This document shows positions 32,485-43,685 of a stretch of 64,000 bases of DNA, piece by piece. How positions within the stretch are numbered: position 1 is the stretch's first letter; every line of letters starts with the position of its first letter. The notes beneath the pieces are model-generated. The model searched no databases, was not told where the DNA came from, and saw nothing but the letters and a program-made list of their open reading frames with translations. This DNA comes from Aphelenchoides besseyi. Its lineage: Eukaryota; Nematoda; Chromadorea; Rhabditida; Aphelenchoididae. Position numbers and translations under genes: made by a program. Location of the stretch: positions 3,224,001-3,288,000 of the forward strand of contig JAMPIQ010000002.1 in the NCBI GenBank assembly GCA_024699855.1, given 5' to 3'.

Positions 32485-33660
32485 ATGACTGAAGAGAAAT
32501 CAAAGGGAAAAGCCGCCAACCTATCGGCTGCCGAAGAGTTGGCAACACCGCCAAGACGACGCGAACTGTTTGCGGTCGGTTATTACGTTGCGACGTTTAT
32601 TCTCCTGCCAACGATATGTCTATGGATCGCGGTTTACGTTTTGTTTTTTACACGTTTCTGGTTTCTGATGCTCTTCTATGCCGGATGGCTTTATTATGAT
32701 TGGGATACTCCAGAGAAAGGTAAAACGACATGAAAACCAGGAATATAAACTTCTTAATTTGCAGGCTCGAGGCCTTGGAAGTTGTATAAAAGTCGAACAC
32801 TTTACAAACTAATGGCTCAATACTTTCCCGCGACTCTGGTGAAGACCGCGGATCTGGAGAAGAACAGAAATTACTTACTAATTTATCATCCCCATGGTGT
32901 TCTTTCTGTTGCTGCATTTTTGAATTTTGCAACAAATGCGACCGGTTTCGATCAGAAGTTTCCGGGCATGACCTCATTTCTTGTTACCCTCAAAGGGCAA
33001 TTCACCATACCGTTTCGACGTGAAGCCTTAACGTTTATGGGAATCATTTCGGCATCAGCCAAAAGCATATCGTACGTGTTGAAACAACCGAAGGGAGGAA
33101 ACGTCGTTTGTTTGGTGGTTGGAGGAGCAGAAGAAGCTCTTGATGCACATTCCAATTGTTTCAATTTATATCTTCGAAATCGAAAAGGTTTTGTGAGAGT
33201 GGCACTTCAAAATGGCGCGAGTTTAGTTCCGTGTTTTTCATTTGGAGAAAACGAGATCTTCAATCAGGTTACCGGTCGTTGATGTCAAGTTGCAACTCTC
33301 TCGATTTCAGGTAGCCAATGAAAAAGGAACTCGTCTCAGAGAATTGCAAACCAAATTCAAACAATGGATGGGCTTTTCGCCGGTCATCTTTCACGGTCGA
33401 GGATTGTTCAACAAGTGGTTCGGATTGGTGCCCTACAGACGACGACTAATGACCGTTGGTAAGTGGTGGATTCTCGTTGATTGCACTAAGCACTTCGTAT
33501 TTTAGTCGGCAGTCCCATTCATTTGGACAAAATAGAGGAGCCGACTCAGGAGCAAATCGACAAAGTGCACAGTGAGTACATCGAGAAACTGAATGCGCTC
33601 TTCGAAGAACACAAGAAAGATTATGGAGTATCTGAAGACCAACATTTATGTATCAATTGA
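32485..33660 (+). CDS. DGAT2/MOGAT family acyltransferase
   Basis: Four exons give about 347 residues. Near the N end are two adjacent membrane segments ([20 protein letters not shown] and [16 protein letters not shown]). The catalytic block is [15 protein letters not shown] (HPHG), then [44 protein letters not shown] and [21 protein letters not shown]. The family transfers acyl from acyl-CoA to mono- or diacylglycerol at the ER and lipid droplets to make triacylglycerol. Which substrate this member uses cannot be told. AATAAA lies about 45 bp after the stop. Confidence 0.93.
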
Positions 33661-34286
33661 ATTCATAGGTTTCAAACTTAACTTTGTACAAAAATCGAAT
33701 AAAAATGTGCAAAATAAGCGGAATTGTTGTTTGCAAAAGTTGAATTGTTTAAACGGATCATAACAAACAAATTGGCGAATACTTTGGGTCGTTTAGTGAA
33801 CTAAATCTCTTCGCTAAACTCAACGGTTTTGTTGAAAACAATCACGTGTTGTCGTCCGTTAAAATAGCAAGTTATTTCTGTCAATGCTACGAACAATATT
33901 CACGCAATCAATGGGGTTTAACCTTGACGACGAACTCGCCGAACTCGCCAAATGGTCAAAGAGAAAAGACGGGACTACCTTTTCAGTACGCTGGGTACGC
34001 TCGTGTTTTGGCGTCTTCTTTTGATCTCAACTTGAAATTAACGACAAAAGACAAGAAAGGAGAGACCGTCGAATGCAACACCAATCGTCAATCGACGAAA
34101 GTTCGCCAAAGACCATCGAAGCAAACGGCGTCACACGGTTTGGAACGGTCGATTCGAAAGTGTTAAAAATTTAAAGGTCGAGACAAAAGAATTCCGTGAA
34201 CTACTCCATGTTTTTGACATCCGAACTCGACGAGCAGAAAGGCGGGACTTCAGGTCGGCAGTTCAAACCTCTGGGTTGATCGGAAG
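33661..34286. other. Intergenic region
   Basis: No gene supported; a plus ORF at 33846-34166 is low-complexity and lacks splice signals. Confidence 0.4.
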
Positions 34287-34294
34287 TATAAAAA
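34287..34294 (+). promoter_or_regulatory. TATA box
   Basis: TATAAAAA, 66 bp before the ATG at 34353. Confidence 0.6.
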
Positions 34295-34352
34295 CGATCC
34301 GTAAATCCGAATCAAACCATCAACTTTTTCTTCTAGTATTCAAACAAGCAAA

Positions 34353-35049
34353 ATGAAATTCTCGACTTTCGTTCTTCTATCGGTGGTTGTTGCTGCGATG
34401 GTTTCTGCAGAGCTGTCTCCACAACAGCAGCCTTCAATGGTTCCACAACAACAGTCCGAAGCTCCAGCGGTTGTTGAAGTGGTTGAAGCACCGGAGCAGT
34501 GAGTTCGAGCAGTTTCTCGCTATTCAACTAACTGGTTGATATTCAGATCTAAAACGAGAGCAAAAAGATACGGATACTGGGGTGGAGGTTCGTTTTTTCA
34601 CTTAAGTAGCTAAGCACAAAAATGTTCGGAATTTTTGATTTTTAACTTTAAAAACTACTATGTTTTAATGTCACTTATGTTGATTTGTTTCAGGATACCC
34701 TTACGGAGGAGGCTATGATAAGTTATTATGATCAATTACGCGCATCAAACAATCTTTGATAACTAAAAACGAAAAACAGGAAGCTTTTTTGAGGGTTTTT
34801 GGATGTTCCACGAATTGATGCTTACATTCAATCGGTTAGATCTCATTGATAATTTTTTTTAAGCGGTGGTTACGGCTTCGGCGGCGGTCCAAGAGTTGTG
34901 GTGATTAAGGTAAATCCAAAATCATATTTCTACTGACTGATATCATTTAGAAAATCATTTATCCGGGAATGGGCGGTGGCTTTGGCGGGTATCCTGGCTT
35001 TGGCGGTGGCTTTGGATATCCTGGGTTTGGCGGTGGCTGGGGCCGATAA
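34353..35049 (+). CDS. Secreted Gly/Tyr-rich peptide precursor
   Basis: Five short exons encode a signal peptide (KFSTFVLLSVVVAAMVSA), a Gln/Pro/Glu-rich propeptide, a dibasic KR site (TRAKR) and a mature part rich in Gly, Tyr, Phe and Trp (YGYWGGGYPYGGGYD, then repeats of the type GGYPGFGGGF) ending GGWGR. This layout resembles nematode Gly-rich antimicrobial or neuropeptide-like precursors (NLP/caenacin type) and also glycine-rich cuticle proteins; I cannot separate them. Introns 2 and 3 are over 100 bp, longer than the local norm. TATA box and near 3' AATAAA-like signals suggest inducible or high expression. Confidence 0.7.
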
Positions 35050-35309
35050 ACGAACATCAACCATCTGCTTCAACACTTAGATCCTCATTTTCGTTTTCAA
35101 CTGTAAAACCAACTTATTCTTATGTTTGTTCTTTCATTATTCCAGTAAACAACACGTTTAATGAGCTGTTTGTTTGATTCATTACGGAAATAGTGATCTT
35201 TGTTTTCAACATAGTAATTACAACCTTTTGAGTCCAGCGAATGGATGTCCAAAGATTGAATACAACTTGACGTTAAGATTTATTGGATGAACAGTACAAA
35301 TTGTGGTCA

Positions 35310-36887
35310 TTAATGAATAACATCAGAGGATTTGTGAACGGAAACGTTCGTTCGAGAAGTACCGATTCCAGTTTTTATGGGCGAAATACTTGAGGCCTCC
35401 GTTCTAAAGATAAATTTTCGGTATGGCCTAAAAGAAGTTGACTTTGCTTTGTTTGACAATCTGAAACCAACCGTATGATCATTAGACTGAAGATTCCATT
35501 TGCTGCAGGAGCCCAAGCCATTAAGGTCATGAAGCAGAAATTGAAACGTCCGAATTCAAATTTGAAAAACATTGTCAACATGATAACAAACATCGGGAGC
35601 ATACAAAAAACAAACGAGTTTGTAGTCTAAAGTATTCGTTTTTCATCATCGTATTTTCGTTAATCGCAATTGATTTCTACTTTTTGATTCTGACTATAAG
35701 CTTGAATGGTTGTCAAGAACTCGAGTGTTTACCCAGAATGCCAGTGGTTGGACTTCCGCGTTACACCTATCTTTCTAGAAACCCTATGGGGGTGTTCGAA
35801 AAAGAAATTGGAGGTAACAGAACCGATTCGTATTCTTTTTTTAGACAAAAGTTCAATTTTGGTTTGTTAATTAAGTCGTGTGACTTCAAGTCACTAGTTT
35901 TTTGCAATTAACTTCAAAATCCACTTTTTTAGAGATCCGATTAAAATCCCTACAGTCTTGTTAAAATCCCGTTCACTCAATTCTCTCGCCTATCACTGGG
36001 AATAAACCCGTTGATTAAATTTACCTGAACAATTAAGTTCCGAGTGAAAGCTGCTTTCATTTGACGAGCTTTTTTGGAGAGGCCACCAGACAATGCGGGA
36101 GCAATTCCCGTAATCGATTTGTAACAGTAATAGACGGCGCCACAATAACAAATATTGATAACCAGTCCAGCCCAGCCAATATAACACCACGACTCCTGAA
36201 ACAGGCAAATTGAGAAGTAACTTTAGATTCCTTTTTACCCAATCCTTCATGTCAACAACACTCGCAAATGTATCTTTTGGATCGCCGTGAATGATCGAAG
36301 GATCGAGAAGACGAATGTAATATTCATCTCCACGTTTTTTGATGGCCGCCAAATTACTGAGAACACAATTGACGGCCATTCCTGATGAAGCCAACAGAGT
36401 ACCGCCAACGGCCATAAAGAACATGTTGTCATTTTCTGGATTCGAACTGAAACGATTGAAAATAAAGTAGTTTCGATTAAAAACGGTTCCAACTTCGTGA
36501 TCAAATAGTATCTGTACCAGTACTGGGCGGGTAAAATGATAATTGCTTCAAGGACGAAAAAATGCTCCAATGATCCGAGCATAAGCTTCGGTAGGACCGG
36601 CAAGTAAGGATCCAAAGCGTAGGATGTGATGAGCATGGCGCCATCAACAAATTGCAATTGCTTAACTTGGAATTGTTAGCATCATTTTAAAGACGTGTAC
36701 TTACGTGATGACATGCCATGATAACAATCGCGTAGATCAAATCAATAAAAGCAGAAACCAAAACCATGTTTCCGTAGGATCGAAAGTTTTTAGCAGTTCG
36801 TTTCTTGACGGCAACAATGAGCAGTGCATTGGATACGATACCAAGCAATGTTGCAATATCATCCAAGTAAAGAAAGAAAGGACGCAT
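35310..36887 (-). CDS. Srd-like chemoreceptor (7TM), intact
   Basis: Six exons from the ATG at 36887 give about 340 residues. TM1 has LLGIVSNALLIVAV, then NFRSYGNMVLVSAFIDLIYA. TM3 ends YWYRYYLITK. TM5 reads WAGLVINICYCGAVYYC; TM6-TM7 read CMLPMFVIMLTMFF and MAWAPAANGIFSLMIIRPYR, the Srd end. The last-but-one intron (about 35622-36001) is 380 bp, while the others are 43-47 bp; I see no repeat in it. The gene aligns through its length with the plus-strand receptor at 27.2 kb and lacks its stop. Confidence 0.85.
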
Positions 36888-36961
36888 TTTGTTTTCGATT
36901 TACGCAGAGATCAAGACCATTAATTGGATTTTGATTTGCAGTAACTCTCTTGTTTCTAAAC

Positions 36962-37300
36962 CTATAGTTTAAGTACTGCAAGTATAATTGAGGAGTTGGG
37001 TGTCACGCCAATTAAAAGAACAACTTTTACGACCATCTGCTGAGCCAACAAACGCGCAATTAAACGTCCCGGTGGTTCGCTGCAACACTCTTTAGCACGG
37101 ATTTCGGATATTTGAACCCAAAAACCAAAATACCATCGATAAAAGTACACAAAGTGAAAACTGGGCGGTTAAGTTCTAGTCTTTTAAAGCTCATTTGAAA
37201 CTCCATTTTCAACGATTGGGGCACAGTTGAGATAAAGAGAAACGGAAATAGATTGTTGGCTAATTGACACGCAACCACGAATCTTAGCGTCTAAAGGTGA
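36962..37300 (-). pseudogene. Chemoreceptor fragment (TM6-TM7)
   Basis: After a TTCACCTTTAG acceptor near 37290 one exon reads two hydrophobic stretches (ACQLANNLFPFLFISTVPQS and FTLCTFIDGILVFGF) and a short basic end (KYPKSVLKSV), like the last two spans of a serpentine receptor. A GTTTAA donor may lead to a further piece at 36962-37030. No TM1-TM5 lies upstream. It sits 75 bp upstream of the intact Srd gene in the same direction, so it is probably the remains of a neighbouring duplicate. Confidence 0.5.
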
Positions 37301-38315
37301 ATTCGTTAAAATTTAAAGTTTTTTAATAGGTCAAGAATACAAGTAGTAAAACAAGTTTTAAGATCATCTGTTGGCGTCACTATTTTGAGGGGTGTGAAAA
37401 TCAGAACTTGACATTCTCGTAAGAGAATGAATAAATGGAAAACACGCTTACGATAACTTCTCAATGATCGTATATTTGTAGTTTCTCTTCGCGATGAAAC
37501 AAATTCTCAAAAGATGTTGAGAGCTATTTAAACTCAAGTTCTGTTTTCTCATAACCAGTGACAAGTCCTTGAGCTCAAAACAGATTAGTCACCTTGAAGG
37601 CCGGAGAGTTATGGTATCAAACAAAGTGCACGGCTATTAACTAGAGATTTTATACGAGACAATTTTACATTTGAAATAACACGAAAGGCATCATCGGGAA
37701 AATCTACGGTAAATAAAGTTCAGTAACCCTTAAGTTTGCTATTTAATGGCACGTTTTTGTTTGTCGGTCACACCTCGTTCGGTTTGTTCTCCACTTTTGT
37801 AGACCGATTGTGCTTTTTGACGTACGCAAATCCCAAGAATTTCGCGTAACAACCCGAAGTCAAATGGCAACTGTTATTGCAAAACTAATTGGACACATTC
37901 GCTTTAGACCTGATGCGACAAATTGCGATAAACATTCGGGCAATGTGGTCGCTTTTGTCATATCTCTTGGGATAAACCAAAGAGATTACACGTATAAAAA
38001 GCTAGTACGTCGAAGATCGTAAAACGCCCCGTTGCGGTGTTGGGATTTGTAGGTACGGTTAGTTGGTTGATACACGTAGTTATGAAGCTAATTGATTGCG
38101 AGAATAGCAGCGAACGTTACTCAAGCAGCGACTAGACCGAATATTTGGACGCGGAAGTTATCTTACTGAAGAATCTCATCTTAAATCAATACTACAAGTT
38201 TTATTTACGCGTATTCCCGAACAAGTGTACTTGACAACCTTAAATCGATATAAACAACGATTTTATTAAAGCAACAAAGAACAGTAGGAAATGGAAGAAC
38301 AAACATAATGGAGAG
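37301..38315. other. Intergenic region
   Basis: About 1 kb, AT-rich. I see no gene, RNA gene or repeat. Confidence 0.4.
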
Positions 38316-40485
38316 TTAACGTTTCAATTGAAGACGTTGACAATAAAGATTGCAATTGTGGAATTTGAAGAACTCTTTCATTCCATCGATTCCGCCATTT
38401 GTGGATCCAAATCTTTTGTTATCGATCGAATGAATTGCCGGATCGGTGAGCATAATTGTCGCCTTTCTATCAGGACTCTTTTCCGCGGGCACAAATACTC
38501 CTTGGAGATCAACGACCATCAACTCGCCTTTTGTAATCTGTTAAAACAATTAATATGCTACTTGAAGGTCATTTCTTGACTAACATGATAGGTCCAATGC
38601 GAGAAAGCGGTCAGCAGATCGACTTGTTTTGACGTAACATCATAGGCTGTTGCTCGGTTATTGCTAATGACATAATCGGCGTTCGTTGTGAAGCGAATAA
38701 AATGCGATTCGGCATCAAAAAGCGGTTCACTTGAGTAAAATTTGGCATTTCGACCTTTGTCGGCCAACACAAGAACAGTTTTCGGACGAACAACGCGAAT
38801 AATGGCCGGCAACTTCGGAAGCTCCATTTTCGAACGTATGGCTCGCATGAACTCTTCGGCCAGAAAAGCCACAGTGTTCTGCAATTGATTCGCTGCATCG
38901 TAGTTTCCTTTGTTCACCCCTGATTTCAATGAATGAAATTGTTTCAGAACTAACGCTTGGTTAGTCTTCAAATTCCACGCGTAGTACACCACACGTTCGG
39001 CTCCTGTAAGAACGCTTATCCCAACTCTGAAGTCATAGACTAACCCATTGCAAATGGACGTAATGCAATTCGAAGAGAAGTTCCAGGCAATTGACGTCTA
39101 TTCAGCGGTTTGTCCTCGATGATGTGCTAAACATGGCAATCAAAGTTTTTATGTTTGTATCTAAACGAACCTTTAGGTTAGCCGGAAGCTCAAATGTTTC
39201 GAAAATCGCTTCCACTTCTGCGCACTCGGATCGATCCGGGACTTTTTGAATCAAAGTTGATTCAATTTCTGTCAATCGCGAATTCATTGAATCAACCGAA
39301 CTGCATCGTGATGTCAACGACAACGACTCTCGTACTGCGGTGATAACAGAAGTGAGAATGTTCTGCACATCTCCAACATTGAATTGAACAACCGGCTGTT
39401 TGTTTGCACGACCTGGAAACGAATAAAAATGTTGGTATATTTGAACTAACCGAACTTTTTAATCATCTTATCAGTCGAATAGTTAATACGTCCAAAATAG
39501 TAATCAACTTTCTTCGTGCGAAGAAGATGAAAAACTTTGCCTGGTGTAATACCGTTCGGATCCCCATCCGCACACATGTCATCTTTCAGGTCATGATATT
39601 CGTTTCCGTGACAAGGTGCATCAGTGATATGAAACAAAATTCGCACCGTTTCGTCTCCGGATGTCCATTCGAGTTTTGATGCACGAACTAGTCCGCCCAT
39701 CACCTAAAATGATTGTGTTTTATGATGATACAAATAATGGATACTTAAATCTTCTGGTATATCTCCTCCGCCGAAAGCTTTCAGCGAATTGAGAAACTCT
39801 CGGAATGTCTCCACGGAAGTTGTAAACGGAAGTGATTGGATTCGCGGTCGGTCACCAAAATCTCGATAAGCGACGAATGCCAAACGAATGATTGGAGCAG
39901 ATCCATTGTTGTTGACATTGAGATCTTTCTGCTTTTTGATCATGCGCTGAACACCATCGATAATTTCGATTATGTTGTCTTTAACGCCTAAAATAATTTC
40001 AGTAATCGACGTTTCTCGACGACTAACCTTTAATGTGAGAGCCCATGGATTCGGTAGCATCAACAACAAAACAAATATCGACGTTCTTTCCCTTTTTCAT
40101 CTCGGCCAATGCCTGAAATCGAGAACTTGAGTTGATGGTACGATTTGACCACTCGCTTCTTTGAAGGTCTTCTGTCGAACTTGTTCTTGTGCGAGCTTGA
40201 TCTTCGCGCGGTTGTGTTGTTCTCTCTGAACGGTCTCTTCCCACAATTTTAAGACTCCTTTTTCTGGTATCCAGAAGACACGTCGTTTTGAGATCTCAAG
40301 GCGACTTATGATCTTCGAATTTCGAACTTCTAAATCCGACAATCGGGAGTTGCGTGTGAATCCCACTTACCGCCTTTGTCGATCAGTTGACGGGTTTGCG
40401 GCCACTCGAGTTTCGGTTTGACATAACCGTTCAATGGCTTTCGTTTTCTCAAGACCTTAACTACCGCATCAAATTGCTCGGCCAT
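38316..40485 (-). CDS. vWA plus alpha-kinase domain protein
   Basis: Nine exons give about 610 residues. After a charged helical N-terminal region comes a von Willebrand A domain with the metal site DATESMGSHI, then LAFVAYRDFGDRPRIQSLPF and FGGGDIPEDL, and VRILFHITDAPCHG. A Ser-rich linker follows (about 39100-39400). The C-terminal alpha-kinase domain has the N-lobe lysine (QALVLKQF), AEEFMRAI, AFSHWTYHITKGELMVVDLQ, LTDPAIHS and a GSTNGGIDGMKEFFKFHNCN end matching the family zinc-binding and catalytic tail. Alpha-kinases are atypical Ser/Thr kinases. A vWA-alpha-kinase order is known from Dictyostelium VwkA, which acts on myosin-related processes; function here is inferred only. A 3' acceptor TTTTCAG before the start fits trans-splicing. 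Confidence 0.88.
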
Positions 40486-41055
40486 CTTGGAAATTAACTG
40501 AAAACTAACAATTAGCAGCTTCTTTTCGAACAAGTTTGAAGTATAAGAGCTACAATAACATTCTTCTTGTTTGAACACCAAAGACGCCAAAACATTCACA
40601 TCTAAATGAAGGAAAAGAGCAATTGTTTTGGAGAAATCGTTGCGTAGAATTGGCATCCGTATGGCAAAAATAACGCGGCTTCCAATCGCTTTCATTTGCT
40701 CCTTTCGTTCAGCGAAGAAAACTGAAATGGCACCAATACAAACATCGTTGTTTTTCTGCTCTCAACGAGCGTTCAACACCTGCATGTTTGACATCAAAAT
40801 GCCGACTTCGGTCATTCTACTCAAACTGCTCATATTCAGTCGTAAATACGTTGACTAGATCATCGAATCTGAAACATCTTTCTGCGCAAGAAAAAGTCAC
40901 ATGAACGACAGCAAATGTTTCTGAGGAAGAATCCCGAGTTGTCTTGTTCGTTGACTCATTTCGCGACACTCATAAGTGATGATTTGAGTGTGCAAAAAGT
41001 CTCAAAGTAAAAACGATAACCGAGTTTATTCAACTAGTTCAGAGCATTAAAATTA
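40486..41055. other. Intergenic region
   Basis: No gene supported. The vWA-kinase frame is open upstream of its ATG to about 40695, but includes the acceptor site and is taken as outron. Confidence 0.4.
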
Positions 41056-42607
41056 TCAGCCACTGGAACGTCCGACAACAACCAGTGACGAGGGATCGGA
41101 GAAGCGCTTGGCGTGATCGGTCCACGACTGCAGAAAGATTTTTCGTGTTTTCTTGTGAACGGCGATGATGAAAACACCGTAGAGTAGTGGAAGGAGGTCG
41201 GAAAGAAACAAATTGGCGATGTCCAAGAGCACACAATTCGAACAGTGCGATTGGTGCGAAGAGTTGTACAATTGAGTTAACTAAACGAGGACGTTCGGGT
41301 TTGAACTTGTCAGACTCACGTTCAATGCGGTGAAACTGAAGTTGATGAAGAGATCGAATAAACAAATTTTAATGAGCCCATAAGATGATTTCTTGCTTCG
41401 GCTCACCAACATCTCTCTGTCACTAGACAAGTTTATCAACACGACGAGGAAATTGATCACTAAACTCAAACCCAAGAAGAAAATTTCGATTCGATTTGCA
41501 TTCAATTGCGCCGATGGCTGAAAGTTCAATGTAAACGTCACATTTTACTTCTATACTTTTAACGTGAGAGGACAGCGTGGTGCAAAGGTAACACGTCTGC
41601 ACAGAGTTCGGTGGCTCCCAGGTTCAATCCCTGGTCGAGCTGTAATGCGAACTCCGCTGTTCTCGCCCCACCCAGGCGGTACCAATTCTGGAAGCCAATG
41701 GGTACCTTGAATTCAAGGGGAAGCACGGGGGCGCTGTTCAGAGCTGGCAACTCGCAACAGCAATGCCCTTACAATATGCCAAGACCCGAACATAATAGGG
41801 CGTTCGGAGCCTCTCCATCGCTTGCGATTGAATCAAAAGAGGGGATTTTTAACGTGGAAGTAACTCACTAGCTACAGTCAAGTTTGTAGCTTTGAACGAC
41901 TTATATTTTACGAATGAGATTAAGTCTCATGAGTACATTTGCACAAAATAGTTTCAAAAGATCTTTCAATTAAAGTGTTTACCCAGTTTTTGAGGACGAG
42001 AGCATAACTTGAAAATCCAAGGTCTGCTTCATCTGTCGAGTACATGGTCAGATAATCGTTTTTAAATTCTCGAAATCGGCCATCGACCATAAGCAATGTG
42101 ATGATGAAAGGTATGGGTAATAAAATAACGATCCCAATTATTAACGGATATGCTTTTTGCCACTTCTAAAACTCGAACAATCAAAGCCCGACTGTATACA
42201 CAAACTTACGTGAGTCCAAGTGAACATTGTAAGATTTGACAGCCGACTTAAAACCATTGTAAATCCAACGATCGTCGAAGAGGAGTTGCTAAGGTAGATG
42301 AGGAACTTTAAAATCGGTATCCAACGATGTGAAGTGTCAGGAAACGGATATGTAGAGAAAAGCGAAACGTAAACCGGAATTGAGTGACTTAAATGAACGG
42401 TAAACCATAAAATGGTGTTCTAAACTGAAGTCTAAACTTTAAGATCTTTCTTTTACTTACACAAACAATATCAAGAAACAAGAGTCGAGAGAATATTAGT
42501 TGAAAGAGTTTCGAATAGGTGAACAGGATGTATGCCACTCGGATCTGGATCAACAGCAGCGGAATCGCGCAAAACAACCGAATAAATAGAGCAGTTGTGG
42601 GGTTCAT
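41056..42607 (-). CDS. Srg-like chemoreceptor (7TM) with a SINE in an intron
   Basis: Five exons from the ATG at 42607 to TGA at 41056. TM segments: FIRLFCAIPLLLIQIRVAYI, TILWFTVHLSHSIPVYVSLF, LKFLIYLSNSSSTIVGFTMV followed by LSRLSNLTMFTWTHKWQKAY, LIIGIVILLPIPFIITLLM, IEIFFLGLSLVINFLVVLI, LIKICLFDLFINFSFTALN and LFLSDLLPLLYGVFIIAVHK, ending KTRKIFLQSW. This fits an Srg-like serpentine receptor. The intron between the fourth and fifth coding blocks is about 440 bp because it holds a SINE at 41567-41846; the other introns are about 41-45 bp. Confidence 0.78.
41567..41846 (+). mobile_element. tRNA-derived SINE with 10-bp target duplication
   Basis: The head has a polymerase III A box (TGGTGCAAAGG, 41578-41588) and a B box (GGTTCAATCCC, 41621-41631) at tRNA-like spacing, with a perfect 5-bp T-arm stem (CCAGG TTCAATC CCTGG). 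The D arm pairs CGTG with CACG. The anticodon arm does not fold well, so this is not a working tRNA. A 200-bp tRNA-unrelated body follows, with the inverted GGTACC pair. TTTTAACGTG occurs just before (41557-41566) and just after (41847-41856), a target duplication expected from LINE-driven insertion. It lies antisense in a receptor intron. Confidence 0.82.
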
Positions 42608-43685
42608 TTAAGTCGAACGGAAGCGATAGTTTAGAAAATGAACATCGGCTAAGTGAAATGGAGGCAAACAGAAACGACGTTTTGTCGTCTACAAACTCAG
42701 AGGTGGTGGCTTAGACGAACTTCGACAGTCTTCCGATCTTCAGCCACTTTCGATGTATAACCTTCTGCGAACTACAATCCGATCATTGAAGCAGTTATGA
42801 ACTTTAAACAACGCAAAAGATCAACTTCCTTGCACATTCGCGAAGACGAATTTCACCGAAAACTACAAGCACATTTACGTGTCTGTCTGATTTTTTCCAT
42901 CATTTCAAACACTTCGAGTAAAATTGATGTTGTGTGCGAATGCAAAAAACGAAGCCTCAGACGGTTTTTTCTCCTCACAAAGCTAACAGAGTGGTGCATG
43001 AATTTTCTATCATTGGCAACGTTCTCTCTTGGATTGAATTCCGACTCGAAAACCACTGCGCCATCGAGAACCTCCTTCTCGTCGCCCAGTCAGTGCAGTT
43101 ACCGTTTCGAGATAAAACGGTTGGTGGTGGTCAGTTTCTATTGTTCGTTCCTGGTCGGATAAACAGACGACTTGATTTCGTACTAAACTGCGCTTAACAA
43201 CCGATCATCAACATCTCACACTAGACTCGTAATATCCTTCTTCGTGTTCTTGCAAAGAAACTACAAATACGAAAATGTCAGTTTTGGATGCAGACGTGGA
43301 TATTATGACTATTGAATCCGAAAGTTGACTTCAAATATCAGAATACACGGAATGCGATTTGTTTACGTTAAGTCTTGCTCCCAAGAACTTTCATTGTACT
43401 TGTGATCGTGCTCTCATTTGTAGTAACATTCTCGGTCGAAAGAATTTACAAATAGGTGAGTCGACCTCAGACAGGAAGTGACCGTATGCTTTAGCAATTT
43501 GGCCACCATATGCACATTCTGTTTGAGTTTATTGTACAATAAGTGAGTAACAAATAGCTATTGACAACTATGGCATTAATTTGAATGAGAATACACGAAT
43601 AGATCAGTTGGAAAGAGGATTAAAGCTGAATAATCAAAATGCACCGGAGCAAACTATTTGACTAGAGGGAGATTCAGTTTTTGTT
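42608..43685. other. Intergenic region
   Basis: About 1.1 kb; no gene, RNA gene or repeat supported. ORFs at 42797-43197 overlap each other in several frames and have no splice context. Confidence 0.4.

Noticed and set aside
41567..41640. Functional tRNA gene
   Set aside because: The anticodon arm does not pair and the acceptor stem is imperfect; the flanking duplication and body show it is the head of a SINE.
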